DNA from: Panax quinquefolius
Lineage: Eukaryota > Streptophyta > Magnoliopsida > Apiales > Araliaceae
Direction of reading: 5' to 3'
Assembly: GCA_020205615.1 (NCBI GenBank)
Contig: CM035168.1
Coordinates: 3,241,830-3,305,829, forward strand
DNA length: 64,000 nucleotides
The notes under the pieces are model-generated. The model saw only the letters and a list, made by a program, of their open reading frames with translations. It made no database searches and was not told the DNA's origin. This document shows, one piece after another, positions 46,107-57,080 of this stretch. Within the stretch, counting starts at the first letter, position 1; each line of letters starts with the position of its first letter. A program made the translations under genes and the position numbers.

Positions 46107-47190
46107 TGCCGCTTAGAAGACAAAATCATCGTCAATGACTTGGAAGGGTCAACAAACAATAACAACGACGCAAATGCTAACTCCGTTTCGTGAATTGGTA
46201 AACCTTTTAAATGGAGCACTTAATAATCAACCCCAAGCTCCACCAAATACTTCGTTTAAGGACTTCAAGCGGTGGGACCGCCAGAGTTTAAGGTTCCATA
46301 AACCCAATCGAAGCTCGAGACACAGGTAATGGAGATGGAGAAGGTGTTCGATGTTGCTAGAGTAAGGGAAGATCGAAGACTGCTTATCTGGCGTTTATCT
46401 TTGAAGTCCGAAGCCCACTATTGGTGGCGAAGCGAAACAAAGTGAGAGGAGGTGAAGGTGTAATATCACAGGAGAGATTCAAAGAGATGTTTTTGAGATG
46501 TATTTCCGGCTAGTTCACAAAATCGAGATGGAGGTTCGGTTTCTAGAGTTAAAACAAGGGAATATGTCGATGGTGATTATGCGACAAGGTTTAATGAGTT
46601 GGCTAGGTTAGTTACGTGCAAGTACATCTGGAAGTGAGGGAAGCGAGAGCGATTTGAGTAGGGACTGAAGCCACAGTTGTATAGCAAAGTGTCGATGTTC
46701 CAATTGAACACTTTTCTTTGGAGTGTTAGAAGAAGGCCATACTTCGAGGGTGGAAGCGATGCAGTAACGAAGTATACTCAGGAGCAGAAGAAGAAGAAGA
46801 GTGAGAAGGAAAGTAATAACAAGACTGGTGGGAGTAGCACTAGGGGTAATCACAGCCAGAAGAGGAAGTGGTCTGATAATTCATCGGCTGGAAGTCAATA
46901 GGGGGGACAGAGGAAGAAGATTAAACCGTGCCCAACCTGCAGAAAAACACATTTGGAAGTTTGTCTGAAGGGGAAGCGAGTGTGCTACAATTGTGGTCAG
47001 GAAGGCCACATAGCACCAAACTGTCCGAACCCAAAGAAGGGTGCCTGTTTCACATGTGGCTCAAAGGACCATCTTGCAAGAGATTGTCCTAAGAAGGGAT
47101 CGGGAGGGACGAGTTTAGGAGGAAATAGAGGAAATACTGGTGGAAGCACTCTCACAATCGTAGCACCAACCGCAACCAACTGACTGACTG
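46107..47190 (+). pseudogene. D gag with two zinc knuckles, frameshifted upstream
   Basis: The probable start ATG at 46107 gives MPLRRQNHRQ then a stop. The Gag core is scattered over frames at 46135-46700 (FRELVNLLNGALNNQPQAP; VEMEKVFDVARV-like). The 3' part is open: 46953-47183 has CYNCGQEGHIAPNC and CFTCGSKDHLARDC, two complete CCHC knuckles. The protein would bind genomic RNA. Confidence 0.82.
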
Positions 47191-47269
47191 CCAGAACATT
47201 CAACATGATGTGTCTGAGGCAGCAGTGCCTCGCGATGTAGTGTCAGGTATCATTCCGATCAATAAAGTT

Positions 47270-48714
47270 AATGCTTATGTGTTATTTGATTTGGGTGCTA
47301 CTTGTTCATTTATATCTGATGACTTTGCTAAGAACTTAGAATTGCTTAAGGACTAGTTAGAATACCCTATGAACATAGAAATTGCGAATAGAGAAATTAT
47401 CCCTATTAAGTATGTGCACAAGAACTGTAGAGTAGATATTAAGGGTAATATCATGAACGTAGACCTTATCCCTATTCGACTTGGAGAATTTGATGTTATT
47501 TTGGGTATGGATTGGTTATCCAATTATGGGGCGGTAATTGACTGCCAGAAGAAGCGTATTAACCTTATGACTCCATCAAAGGTTGTGTTTTATGGTAGCA
47601 AGTCGCCTAGACAAGCGAGTTATCTGATGATGATGCAGGCCAGGAGATTGTTAAGACAAGGCTGTGTAGGATATCTAGCTTATATAGTCGATAGTCGTAA
47701 AAAGAATCTAAAAATTGATGAGATTCCAGTGGTGAGAGATTTCGCAGACGTATTTCTGGATGATTTGCCAGGACTTCCTCCAGATAGAGCAGTTGAATTC
47801 GTGATCGACTTGGCTCCAGGAACGGCTCCAATATCAAAGGCACCATATCGAATGGCACCGGTAGAGATGAAAGAACTGATGGTCCAACTACAAAAATTAC
47901 TGGACAAGAAGTATATTCAACCAAGTGTATCACAGTGGGGAGCGCCGATTTTATTTGTGAAGAAGAAGGACGGAACAATGCGACTTTGCATAAACTACAG
48001 AGAACTGAATAAGGTCACGATAAAGAATAGGTATCCATTACCGCGAATCGATGACTTGTTCGATCAGTTGAAGGGAGCAAGATACTTTTCAAAGATAGAT
48101 TTGAGGAGTGGTTATCATCAACTGAAGGTGAGACCAGATGATGTACCGAAGACAGTGTTTAGAACACGATACGGTCACTACAAATTTTTAGTAATGTCAT
48201 TTGGTCTAACAAATGCTCCTGCAGCATTTATGGGCTTAATAAATGGAGTGTTCAAGCCGTTTTTGGACAAATTCGTAGTGGTATTTATAGATGATATTTT
48301 GGTATATTCAAAAAACAAGGAAGAACATGAAGAGCATTTGAGGATGACATTAGAGACATTGAGAAGAGAGAAGTTGTATGCTAAGTTTTTGAAATGTGAA
48401 TTTTGGATTGAAAGAGTACAATTTCTTGGACATGTGATCAATCGGGACGGAATTTCGGGGGATCCCTCCAAAGTCGAAGCTGTGATTAACTGGGATCAGC
48501 CGAAGACGCCGTCGGAAGTAAGAAGTTTTCTTAGATTAGCGGGTTATTACAGAAGATTCATTCAGGATTTTTCCAAGATCACAACTCCGTTGACGAATTT
48601 GACTAGGAAATCGGTGAAATTTGTTTGGACGGAGAAGTGTGAGGAAAGCTTTCAAGAATTAAAGAGGAGGTTGAGTTCAACACCTGTGTTATCTCTTCCA
48701 GATGACACACGCAT
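47270..48714 (+). pseudogene. D protease and reverse transcriptase, long intact frame, 3'-truncated
   Basis: The protease motif at 47285-47320 reads LFDLGATCSFIS, so the catalytic D-S/T-G has become D-L-G. A TAG stop at 47354 follows. From the ATG at 47369 the frame is open for 450 codons: protease C-part ([20 protein letters not shown]), RT fingers ([20 protein letters not shown], near residues 197-216), palm with FIDD (D308 and D309, 48290-48295), then the connection ([20 protein letters not shown]) and the start of RNase H (TPVLSLPDD). It stops at 48719, just after the join with the glycosyltransferase fragment. RT would copy element RNA, but without protease, RNase H and integrase it is inactive. 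Confidence 0.93.
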
Positions 48715-48930
48715 AGTCTGAAACTTTATGCGCCTTATGATATGGTGCAGTCCGATATAGAGAGCTTCTTGGTACCTGATCTCCCTGACAATATTGAGAT
48801 GAAAAGGTGTCAATTACAAGAACATGTTGGGAACAAAACAAGGTATGATGAAATGATCAACGCAATCAAAGAGTCAGAGCTTAAAAGCTATGGTTTAGTT
48901 CATCATACTTTTTATGAACTTGAGCCTGAT
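48715..48930 (+). pseudogene. UGT73-like UDP-glycosyltransferase fragment
   Basis: About 72 codons of a family-1 plant glycosyltransferase N-terminal half: [42 protein letters not shown], then FYELEPD. The V-P-x-L-P-x-x-I-E-x-x-x-x-Q-L and S-Y-G-x-x-x-x-x-F-Y-E-L-E-P blocks are typical of the UGT73 (group D) enzymes that glycosylate triterpenes and flavonoids. The catalytic His region and the C-terminal PSPG box are absent. It begins at the truncation point of D and ends at GAT|GTAAAG (48930), a donor-like sequence, after which homology is lost. One UGT-typical N in the VNSFYE block reads HHTFYE. A captured or truncated gene piece. Confidence 0.8.
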
Positions 48931-49010
48931 GTAAAGAATATGCAAGGATATAAAAATAAATATAAGAATTAGTGGGGGCATAATAGTAATAGTGGTATTT
49001 TAAGTAGATA

Positions 49011-49295
49011 CTCCCTCGGATCCATAATAATTATCTTTTTAGCTTCACGCACATGAATTAAGAAAGTCATTTAATACTATCATTTAAGAATTAAAATTTG
49101 TATGAAATTTCATCACTACCCCTTTATGAAAAGTTGAAAACTATTAATGCAATAAAAAAATTTATTGGGAGAATGAGAAAAGTTAGGGGTAATATAGAAA
49201 AATAAATATGTTATTCTCCTAGAAACTTGTAAATGACAAAGAAATTTGAACAAATTTTTTCTTTTAAAAAGACAATTATTATGGAACCAATGAAG
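49011..49295 (+). mobile_element. Stowaway MITE (Tc1/mariner-derived)
   Basis: The 5' end CTCCCTCGGATCCATAATAA and the 3' end (reverse complement CTTCATTGGTTCCATAATAA) form terminal inverted repeats of about 30 bp. TA duplications flank them at 49009-49010 and 49296-49297. Length 285 bp, no coding capacity, AT-rich interior. CTCCCTC with a TA target is diagnostic of plant Stowaway elements. It would be mobilised by a mariner-like transposase encoded elsewhere. Confidence 0.9.
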
Positions 49296-49297
49296 TA

Positions 49298-49420
49298 TAT
49301 AGCTGAGTTATAATTCTATTTGGATTATTGAATAATAATGTGATATTTCCTCTCTCTCTCTCTATGGTATATCTCCTTATTCTCTTCTTCTTTGTATTTT
49401 CTTCACTTAATTGCTCTATC
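49298..49420. other. Short unassigned spacer
   Basis: AT-rich with a CT microsatellite (CTCTCTCTCTCT near 49350) and T/C-rich sequence. No gene. It ends at CTATC, which would be the left target duplication of B2. Confidence 0.6.
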
Positions 49421-52400
49421 TGTGATGCCCCCAAAATAGGTATACATCACCTATTCTGAGTCGCCAAATACATGGTACAAAATACAAATACAAACTTAAC
49501 TATACAAATTGTGTAAGTGTAAATACGACAAAACATAAACCGAGAGTTTAAACAAGAATACCGCTTTCAGACAATATCCATTCTCAAAGGAGTCCTCATG
49601 GGCGATATACAAACTCAAATTCAGTCCTCGTTACATTTATTGTCACACTATTTAACAGAATAGTGATGACTAATAATGCTATCATCTGGACCGTCACTCC
49701 GCTTCCCAGACTCGTCCCAAATATATTCTCATTTCCACGAAGAGAACGAAAGAAGGAAAGGGTGAGCTCAACTAGCCTAGTAAGAAATATTATGACTAAG
49801 ATAATGCAGAATAAATTATCATTAGTTTTCAACAATGTTAAACTGATAAAATATAATAGACATCAAGTTTAACTGCAGCGGAACAAGCAATCCATTAAAA
49901 AAGTCAAGTAGAGAATAAAATCTACTATCTTCTATGATTTAAAAAGTTTTTTCATCAATTTTTATCGCTGAGACTCAGCTTAATAAATAAACCACATCAT
50001 CGAATCATCCCTGCTCTACGGGGCAAGGACATTCATTAAATCATCAATGGTCATGACTATACCGAATAATCCCTGGTCATAATCATACCAAGTCCATCTC
50101 TGCACGTAAGCCAAAGATATACAACAATAAAATCAATAATCAACAATCCATCTTTGCACGTAAGCCAAAGATATACAACAAGAAAACCAATAATCAACAA
50201 TCCATCTTTGCACGTAAGCCAAATATATGAATTCAATAATCAATGATCCATCTTCGCACGTAAGCTAAAGATAACTTTCATCACCATATAAGCATGAGGA
50301 TGATGACAATGATATAAGCATTAATCAAACTAAAACAAGGATAAATATTAAAGACTTTAAATTTATCCAAATATTATCAACCACTCATAATCTAATATTA
50401 TTAATATCATAACAATATTTTAATCACCTCTAAACTTATAAACAATTTATTTCAATTGTTTACACTTTACCAAATAATACATTTAATCATTCAAAGAATG
50501 CCATAATCATAAGATTTCATCACCAATGATCAAATCCCTTATCAACAATCTACATATACCTTATATAGGATTTCCAAGCCATAAAATCCTATTTTCCAAC
50601 TTTGTTACTTCACATAACATATTTAACTCATATGTTCGTAACTAAACTATTTTCATGAAAAATACCAAATCAGTCCCAAAAATATTTCTTTTCTGGGATT
50701 TAGCAGAATATAGTCCCATAATGAACATATATTTTTCTCGGAATTTTTAAAATTCATTTACTATTTTTCAAAAATCAATTTCCAATTAATTTCTTAAGAA
50801 ATTAGCTACCTCAAGTTTAAATCCAAAAATTCCCAAATCTTGGCAGGATCGTACACATGTTAACGCGAGTCTCCAGTTTAAATTTCATGGTCATCGGAGT
50901 TATAGAACTCCGGGTATAGCATTTTTCGTCAGAAAAATCTAAATATTAAAATGATCATAACTTGCTCATTTTAAGTCAGAATGAGCTCATTTTTGGACAG
51001 GAGGTTCTTTATACCATATACTTTCATGTCCCAAAAGACCAGAATTTTTCTCATAATTTAAGTGGCCGAAACAACCCTTCTAAAATCTGGACAGTAGCAT
51101 TTCGGTAATTTCTAGCTTTTGACTCCTTTGCTAAATTCAGTCCACACGAAAATTTACAACACCTTTTTCATTGATTCCACTTGGAGATGCTACAAAATTC
51201 ATATATCTAACTCTAGAATATAACCACACTCAAAAATTCAAAATATAATAGGAGATATGGTCAATTGAATTTCATGTTCTATTTTTACCAAAATCTGATT
51301 TTTCAACCCTTTGTGATTTCTAAGAAACTTTCATGTTTTCACATAATAACCAACATAACTCATCATAACACTTACTAATACTTATACACCCATGATTTTC
51401 ATCAGTCCAATGCTTTTATTCTGACTCTCATCATAATCAACGTAACCAGATTATTTTCACAATTTAATAAGGAATGAATATGAAGGATCATTCATCATGC
51501 ATGTGGTAATCCACTTATATAGGTTATTCCAATGAATAATAAAGAATAACAACCGTGTCATGGCGTATAATGCATGTGATATTCCAACGAATAATAAGAA
51601 TGAAATAACAACAATGTAAATCACCATGATATGCGGTATTAATTATGTATGGTGTGAGTTATTCCAATGAATAATAAATAATGGAACTGGTCGGCGTAAA
51701 GAAGAAATAATAAATTGGATATTACATATTAAATTCCAATGAATAATAAATAATAGAACTGTGTCCAGCGTAAAACGCGCAGATGTGATATTCCGACGAG
51801 AATAATAAATGCGGAATAATAAATAATGGAACCAGTCGGTCAAATATATAAATTAGAAAATAAAGAATGGAATAATAGAAATAATGTGGATATTCCAACA
51901 AAATAATAAAGAATAATAATAAATGGAAGAATTTTCACCATGTATGCGGTACAGATAAAAGCAAAGTTATTCCAACATAATAATGAAGAATGGAATAACA
52001 ACTCTTACGAGTATTGAAAGAAAGTAATTCTCTTCATGAATACGAAAGAATAATACCCTTACAGAATACAACAAATAATATCCCTTACCTTAAAAGAAGA
52101 CTGGATACTGGAATAGTGAGGGAACAGACTTCTCTTCTTCTTTCTCTCAATAATTTCTCTCTATAATAATGACTCTAAAGCTTTAGTGAATTGGTGAGAA
52201 ATGAAGGAAGAATGAGCTTCTATTTATAGGAAAATATAGTTTCGATAATTGCACGTTTTGGGGCTCAAAATATTACAATACAATACCTCTAACTTTTCTT
52301 TTATTTTTAATTCAGTCATCCAAGTATTATCAAACTTGCACCACCTCCCCTAATAGTAAATCATGTGAATTAATAGTAAATCATGTGACTCAATAGTTTT

Positions 52401-53394
52401 AAACATGTGAAAAAAATCAATTACAGTATAGTACCTCCATCTATACCTCCATTTTTAACTTAGTCATGCAAGTATCATCAATCTTGCACCAACTCCCCTA
52501 ATAGTAAGTGAATGTGACTCAATAGTACACACATGTGAACAAATAGTTATATGAGCATGTGAATTAGTAGCAATTAATTGCTCATTTATCCGATAAATTA
52601 TTCAATTTATCAATATAACCCCCAGACATCAATTATCATCGGAATAGATATCGATTTCAACTAACACCAATAATCCCAACATAATGGAACTATCAAATCC
52701 ATCTTTAATCAACACGAACTTATTCATCATTAATATTATAACTCATAATATTTAACAACCAGGTCGTTCCCAAGAAGGAGGGAGCTTTCCAATAAGGATT
52801 TCTCCCTATTGGCGCGCAATTAGGTGACCAAACCTCTCATTGGCAAAACTTCTAGACATTGTAAATATTGCAATTTAATAATATGAATAACTTTGTCGTC
52901 TCAATTATTGATTTAATAATATATCACATTATGCAGATGATACTGACAATAATCGAATCAATAATATGAGAGATATGATGCAGAAATTACTGTAGCAATA
53001 ATTGAGTATAACTGAGCGACTTATCACGTAAGCATCAATAACCAATACCATGTGCTACTATGCAACCACGCGTATTACTGTACTTTTACTACCGGGTAGT
53101 TCAACAGTATTAACGGTAAAACCTCCGCCATTATTTTCATAAAATATTTTTGTCGTTTTCTAACTACGACGACAGTACTTCCGTTGTGGGGTCCACTAAT
53201 GATTATGCCGTCGTACGAATATTCTCCGACAAAAAGAATATTCCCCGACAAAACAAATATTTGATAACAACTTGCATACTTTGCAGAATTTATAAATACT
53301 ACCCACAACTATAACATTATCTCAAATTCTCACCATAATATTAAAAAAAAATCGAGAAAATTAAATCTTTATTCGTAAAATCTGGGATCTCACA
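49421..53394 (-). repeat. B2 3' LTR (antisense)
   Basis: Almost 4 kb. The LTR end is at the left (TGTGATGCCCCCAAAATAGG) and its start at the right (GGGATCTCACA at 53384-53394). It contains the repeat AATCCATCTTTGCACGTAAG four times (50090-50270), a B2-specific block (50330-51460), the antisense 58-bp array (51500-51990), the antisense donor (TCCCTTACCTTAAAAG near 52081) and the TATA box (near 52222-52232). The B2-specific block resembles LTR sequence of other plant Tekay-type families. Confidence 0.87.
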
Positions 53395-55071
53395 ATCTCT
53401 CCTCCTTATGAAATTTTGCCCTCAAAATTTACGTACGCATTCTGTATCTTAGGAATGATGAGGATACCTTGACTTCATTTCAGATTCTAACTCTTGAGGT
53501 ATAACCTTTGAGTGTTGAATACGATCCTTCTTATTCAAGATTTTAACACGTAATTCCTCATACGTTAAATCTTTCGCTGTCTCGTTCGGTTCTAAATCAA
53601 TAATGTGGTTTGGGTTGTCCACATATTTACATAACATCGGCACGTGATAAACGTTATGAACACCCAATATATTTGGTGGTAAAACGAGTCTATAGGCCAC
53701 AGTGCCTACTCGATCAAGGATTTCAAATTGGCCAATAAAATCGAGGGTTGAGATTTCCTCTCTTCGTCGATTCTTGCTTCTAGAATAACTCCCTTTTGAA
53801 CCTTCTTTTTCACATTCATCAGCTTCGAGTATGTAGCTTGAGCGGCTTTAACTTTATCGATTAAAGTCGATTCTACTCGTATATTTGCTATCTTCACGTG
53901 GGTTCGTAGTCTTGATTATCTTCATCATCATCATTTGTAAGTTATATGAAATGGGTCTTTGTGTTAACAACACGCACTCATAAACGATACTTCTACTCAA
54001 CACGTCGGCTCCCACGTTCGCTTTTCCATGATGGTATTAAATGGTACGATCGTAATCTTCAATGACTATTTCGAGCCAACGTCTTTGGCGCATTATACGC
54101 TCGTTTTAGTTGAAGAAATATTTGAGGGTTTTAGAAATGGGTTTTGTCTTTACAATCAATACAAATTCGATTTCACGCTTAGGGGTTAGGCTAAGAAGTC
54201 TTCAAGAATACGCCGAAATTTATTAACAATAGAAATATCATTCAAAACTGTGACTCTCATCCAAGACTTGGATAGCACATGTAATGAAGGTTTTTCCTAA
54301 CGGAGTTTCAACCAATAAGTCAAAGTCTAACTTCTCTGGGGTGAAATTTAAACGTTGAACGCAAGCAAGAGAGATAAAATAATGGGTAGAACCGGTATCT
54401 AAAAAGGTACAGACTTCGCAAGAATTTATAATTAACTAACCCGTGCTAACTTCGTTCGGGTTACTCGCTTTTTGAGAAGTCATGAAAAACGCTCTTCCTG
54501 AAACCACCGACTTTATTTTGTCCGTATCCGCCTTTGGTGCCACCATCCCAGCTGGACTTGACTTTAGTGCACGACAAAGTCGGGCTAGGTGACCTTCTCT
54601 TCTTGAAATTTCTTTATCTTGAAATTTTCACTTCTATTATCTGATAATTTCCCCATGATTACCATGGCCATTGCCGGTAGAATTAATCGTGGATACCATT
54701 CTTTTGGCATGATAATTTCTCCCACGATGGTTATCATTGTTCGAATATAAACAAAGTTTATCGATCATGATTATTATTATCGTGTTGTTGCTTTCGCTTC
54801 CTTTTATCGACCAAATGGGATGCAAACCGGAATCATTATCCTCGTCGCGATAATACCAATAATTTTGCTCTATTCATCTCAACATTTTCGATGCCATTTT
54901 CAAACACTATCACAAAACAAGGGTTAATTAACATATCACATATTATCCCTATACTCTGACCGACTAATTTAAATACCAAATAAACTTAGGTAGGTCATAC
55001 TAGCGAAGGAATTCCCCGTCTCAACCCTCCTAGTTCTTCTCTCACATCTCAGCCAGGGATCATATCCCTAA
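53395..55071 (-). pseudogene. B2 internal region: gag, protease and integrase-tail remnants
   Basis: Read on the minus strand: gag fragments (54637-54890), protease-like (around 54280-54460), the RNase H-integrase linker (53706-53897, NIRVESTLIDKVKAAQ), and the integrase C-terminus (53449-53700: MAYRLVLPPN, LEPNETAKDLTYEELRVKIL, ELESEMKSRYPHH). The linker joins the tail directly at about 53705, so the whole integrase zinc finger and core are deleted; RT is absent too. The zinc knuckles are reduced to a scrap near 54540-54600. Confidence 0.82.
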
Positions 55072-55085
55072 GCTTTGATACCAAC
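55072..55085 (-). other. B2 primer-binding site (tRNA-iMet)
   Basis: The minus strand reads GTTGGTATCAAAGC directly after the LTR end, matching the B1 site. It fixes the orientation of B2 and the boundary of its 5' LTR. Confidence 0.87.
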
Positions 55086-56774
55086 TGTGATGCCCCAAAA
55101 TAGGTATACATCACCTATTCTGAGTCACCAAATACATGGTACAAAATATAAATACAAACTTAATTATACAACCGCCGTAAAAAATACGACAAAACATAAA
55201 CGAGAGTTTAAACAAGAATACTTGCCTTCTGCACAATATCCATTCTCAATGGAGTCCTCATAGACATTTATACAAACTCAAATTCACCTCGTTACATTTA
55301 TTGTCACACTATTTAACGTAATAGTGAGGACTACTAATGCTATCATCTCGACCGTCACTCCGCTCCCCAGACTCGTCCCAAATATATATTCTCATTTCAC
55401 GAAGAGAAAAGTGAAGGAAAGGGTGAGCTCAACTAGCCCAAGAAGAAATATTATGACTAAGATAATGCGAATAAATTATCATTAGTCTTCAACAATGTTA
55501 AACCGATAAAATATAATAGACATCAAGTTTAACTGCAGCTGAACAAAGCAATCCATTAGAAAATTCAAGAGAGAATAAAATCTACTATCTTCTATGATTT
55601 AAAAGGGTTTTCATCAATTTTTATCATTTGAGACTCACAATAAATAAATAAACCACATCATCGAATCATCCTCGCTCTACGGGCGAGGACATTCATTAAA
55701 TCATCAATGGTCATGACTATACTTAGAATAATCCTCGGTCATAATCATACCAAGTCCATCTCTGCACGTAAGCCAAAGATATACAACAATAAAATCAATA
55801 ATCAACAATCCATCTTTGCACGTAAGCCAAAGATATACAACAAGAAAACTAATAATCAACAATCCATCTTTGCACGTAAGCCAAAGATATACAATTCAAT
55901 AATCAACAGTCCATCTTCGCACGTAAGCTAAAGATAACTTTCATCACCATATAAGCATGAGGATGATGACAATGATATAAGCATTAATCAAACTAAAACA
56001 AAGATAAATATTAAAGACTTTAAATTTATCCAAATATTATCAACCACTCATAATCTAATATTATTAATATCATAACAATATTTTAATCACCTCTAAACTT
56101 ATAAACAATTTATTTCAATTGTTTACACTTTACCAAATAATGCATTTAATCATTCAAAGAATGCCATAATCATAAGATTTCATCATCAATGATCAAATCC
56201 CTTATCAACAATCTACATATACCTTATATAGGATTTCCAAGCCATAAAATCCTATTTTCCAACTTTGTTACTTCACATAACATATTTAACTCATATGTTC
56301 GTAACTAAACTATTTTCATGAAAAATACCAAATCAGTCCCAAAAATATTTCTTTTCTGGAATTTAGCAGAATATAGTCCCATAATGAACATATATTTTTT
56401 TCAAAATTTTTAAAATTCATTTACTATTTTTTAAAAATCAATTTTCAATTAATTCCTTAAGAAATTAGCTACCTCAAGTTTAACTCCAAAAATTCCCAAA
56501 TCTTGGCAGGATCTTACACATGTTAACGTGAGTCTCCAGTTTAAATTTCATGGTCATCGGAGTTATAGAACTCCGGTTATAGCGTTTTGCGTCAAAAAAC
56601 CTAAATATTGAAATGATCATAACTTGCTCATTTTAAGTCGGAATGAGCTCATTTTTGGACAGGAGGTTCTTTATACCATATACTTTCATGTCCCAAAAGG
56701 CCAAAATTTTTCTCACAATTTAAGTGGCCGAAACAGCTCTTCTAAAATCTAGACAGTAGCATTTCGGTAATTTC
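55086..56774 (-). repeat. B2 5' LTR (antisense, truncated)
   Basis: It matches the B2 3' LTR from its end (TGTGATGCCCCAAAATAGG) through the TTTGCACGTAAGCCAAAGATA repeats (55745-55935) to AGCATTTCGGTAATTTC at 56774. There the partner LTR continues TAGCTTTTG, whereas this copy changes to CACTACACC. The upstream half of the LTR, with promoter and 58-bp repeats, is missing. Confidence 0.88.
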
Positions 56775-57080
56775 ACTACACCAAAATAGGGATGTAGCGA
56801 AGGAAATTTTGTGAAGGAATTTATTCCTTCACATGAGGAGTTGTTTAGCGAAGGAACAGTGAAGAAAAAAGTATAGTGACAATATAGTTATTAGCGAAAG
56901 AAACATTCTTCATAATTTATATTTTTTTCCTCGCAAAATTGGGGCGATAGAAAGATTTTTGGAGCCAATTTATGATGAAAATTTGTTAGGAAAAAAAATC
57001 TATTTAGTGAAGGAATTATTACTCACTATATATTATTGTTCAGAAGTTTTTTGCGAGAGATAAAATTGGTCGCTATCTTG
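56774..57080 (+). mobile_element. Likely CACTA-type terminus cutting the B2 LTR
   Basis: CACTACACCAAAATAGGG begins exactly where B2 LTR homology stops. CACTACACCAAAA-type ends are common for plant CACTA elements. Subterminal motifs repeat inside (TAGCGAAGGAA, GTGAAGGAATT, AGTGAAGGAATTATT). The matching right end was not found before the ABCD1 exons, so the right boundary is arbitrary. It could also be a half-element left by deletion. Confidence 0.5.

Larger units (their letters stand above)
41929..48714 (+). mobile_element. D: Ty3/gypsy chromovirus element, 3'-truncated
   Basis: The 5' LTR (41929-44862), primer site, pre-gag ORF, gag with two zinc knuckles, protease and RT are present. RNase H, integrase, polypurine tract and 3' LTR are missing, because homology ends at about 48714 against a glycosyltransferase fragment. 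It is inserted beside the antisense copia remnant. It belongs to a family different from A and B (different LTR; gag-pol only distantly similar). Confidence 0.9.
49421..56774 (-). mobile_element. B2: antisense Ty3/gypsy element, internally deleted and truncated on the right
   Basis: Minus-strand order from right to left: 5' LTR (55086-56774, truncated), primer site (55072-55085), gag remains, protease remains, RNase H-integrase linker, integrase tail, polypurine tract (about 53395-53412), 3' LTR (49421-53394). The internal region is only 1.7 kb because RT, most of RNase H and the integrase core are gone. It is related to B1 but its LTRs carry about 1.1 kb not present in the B1 LTR. It is a non-autonomous derivative. 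Confidence 0.88.
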
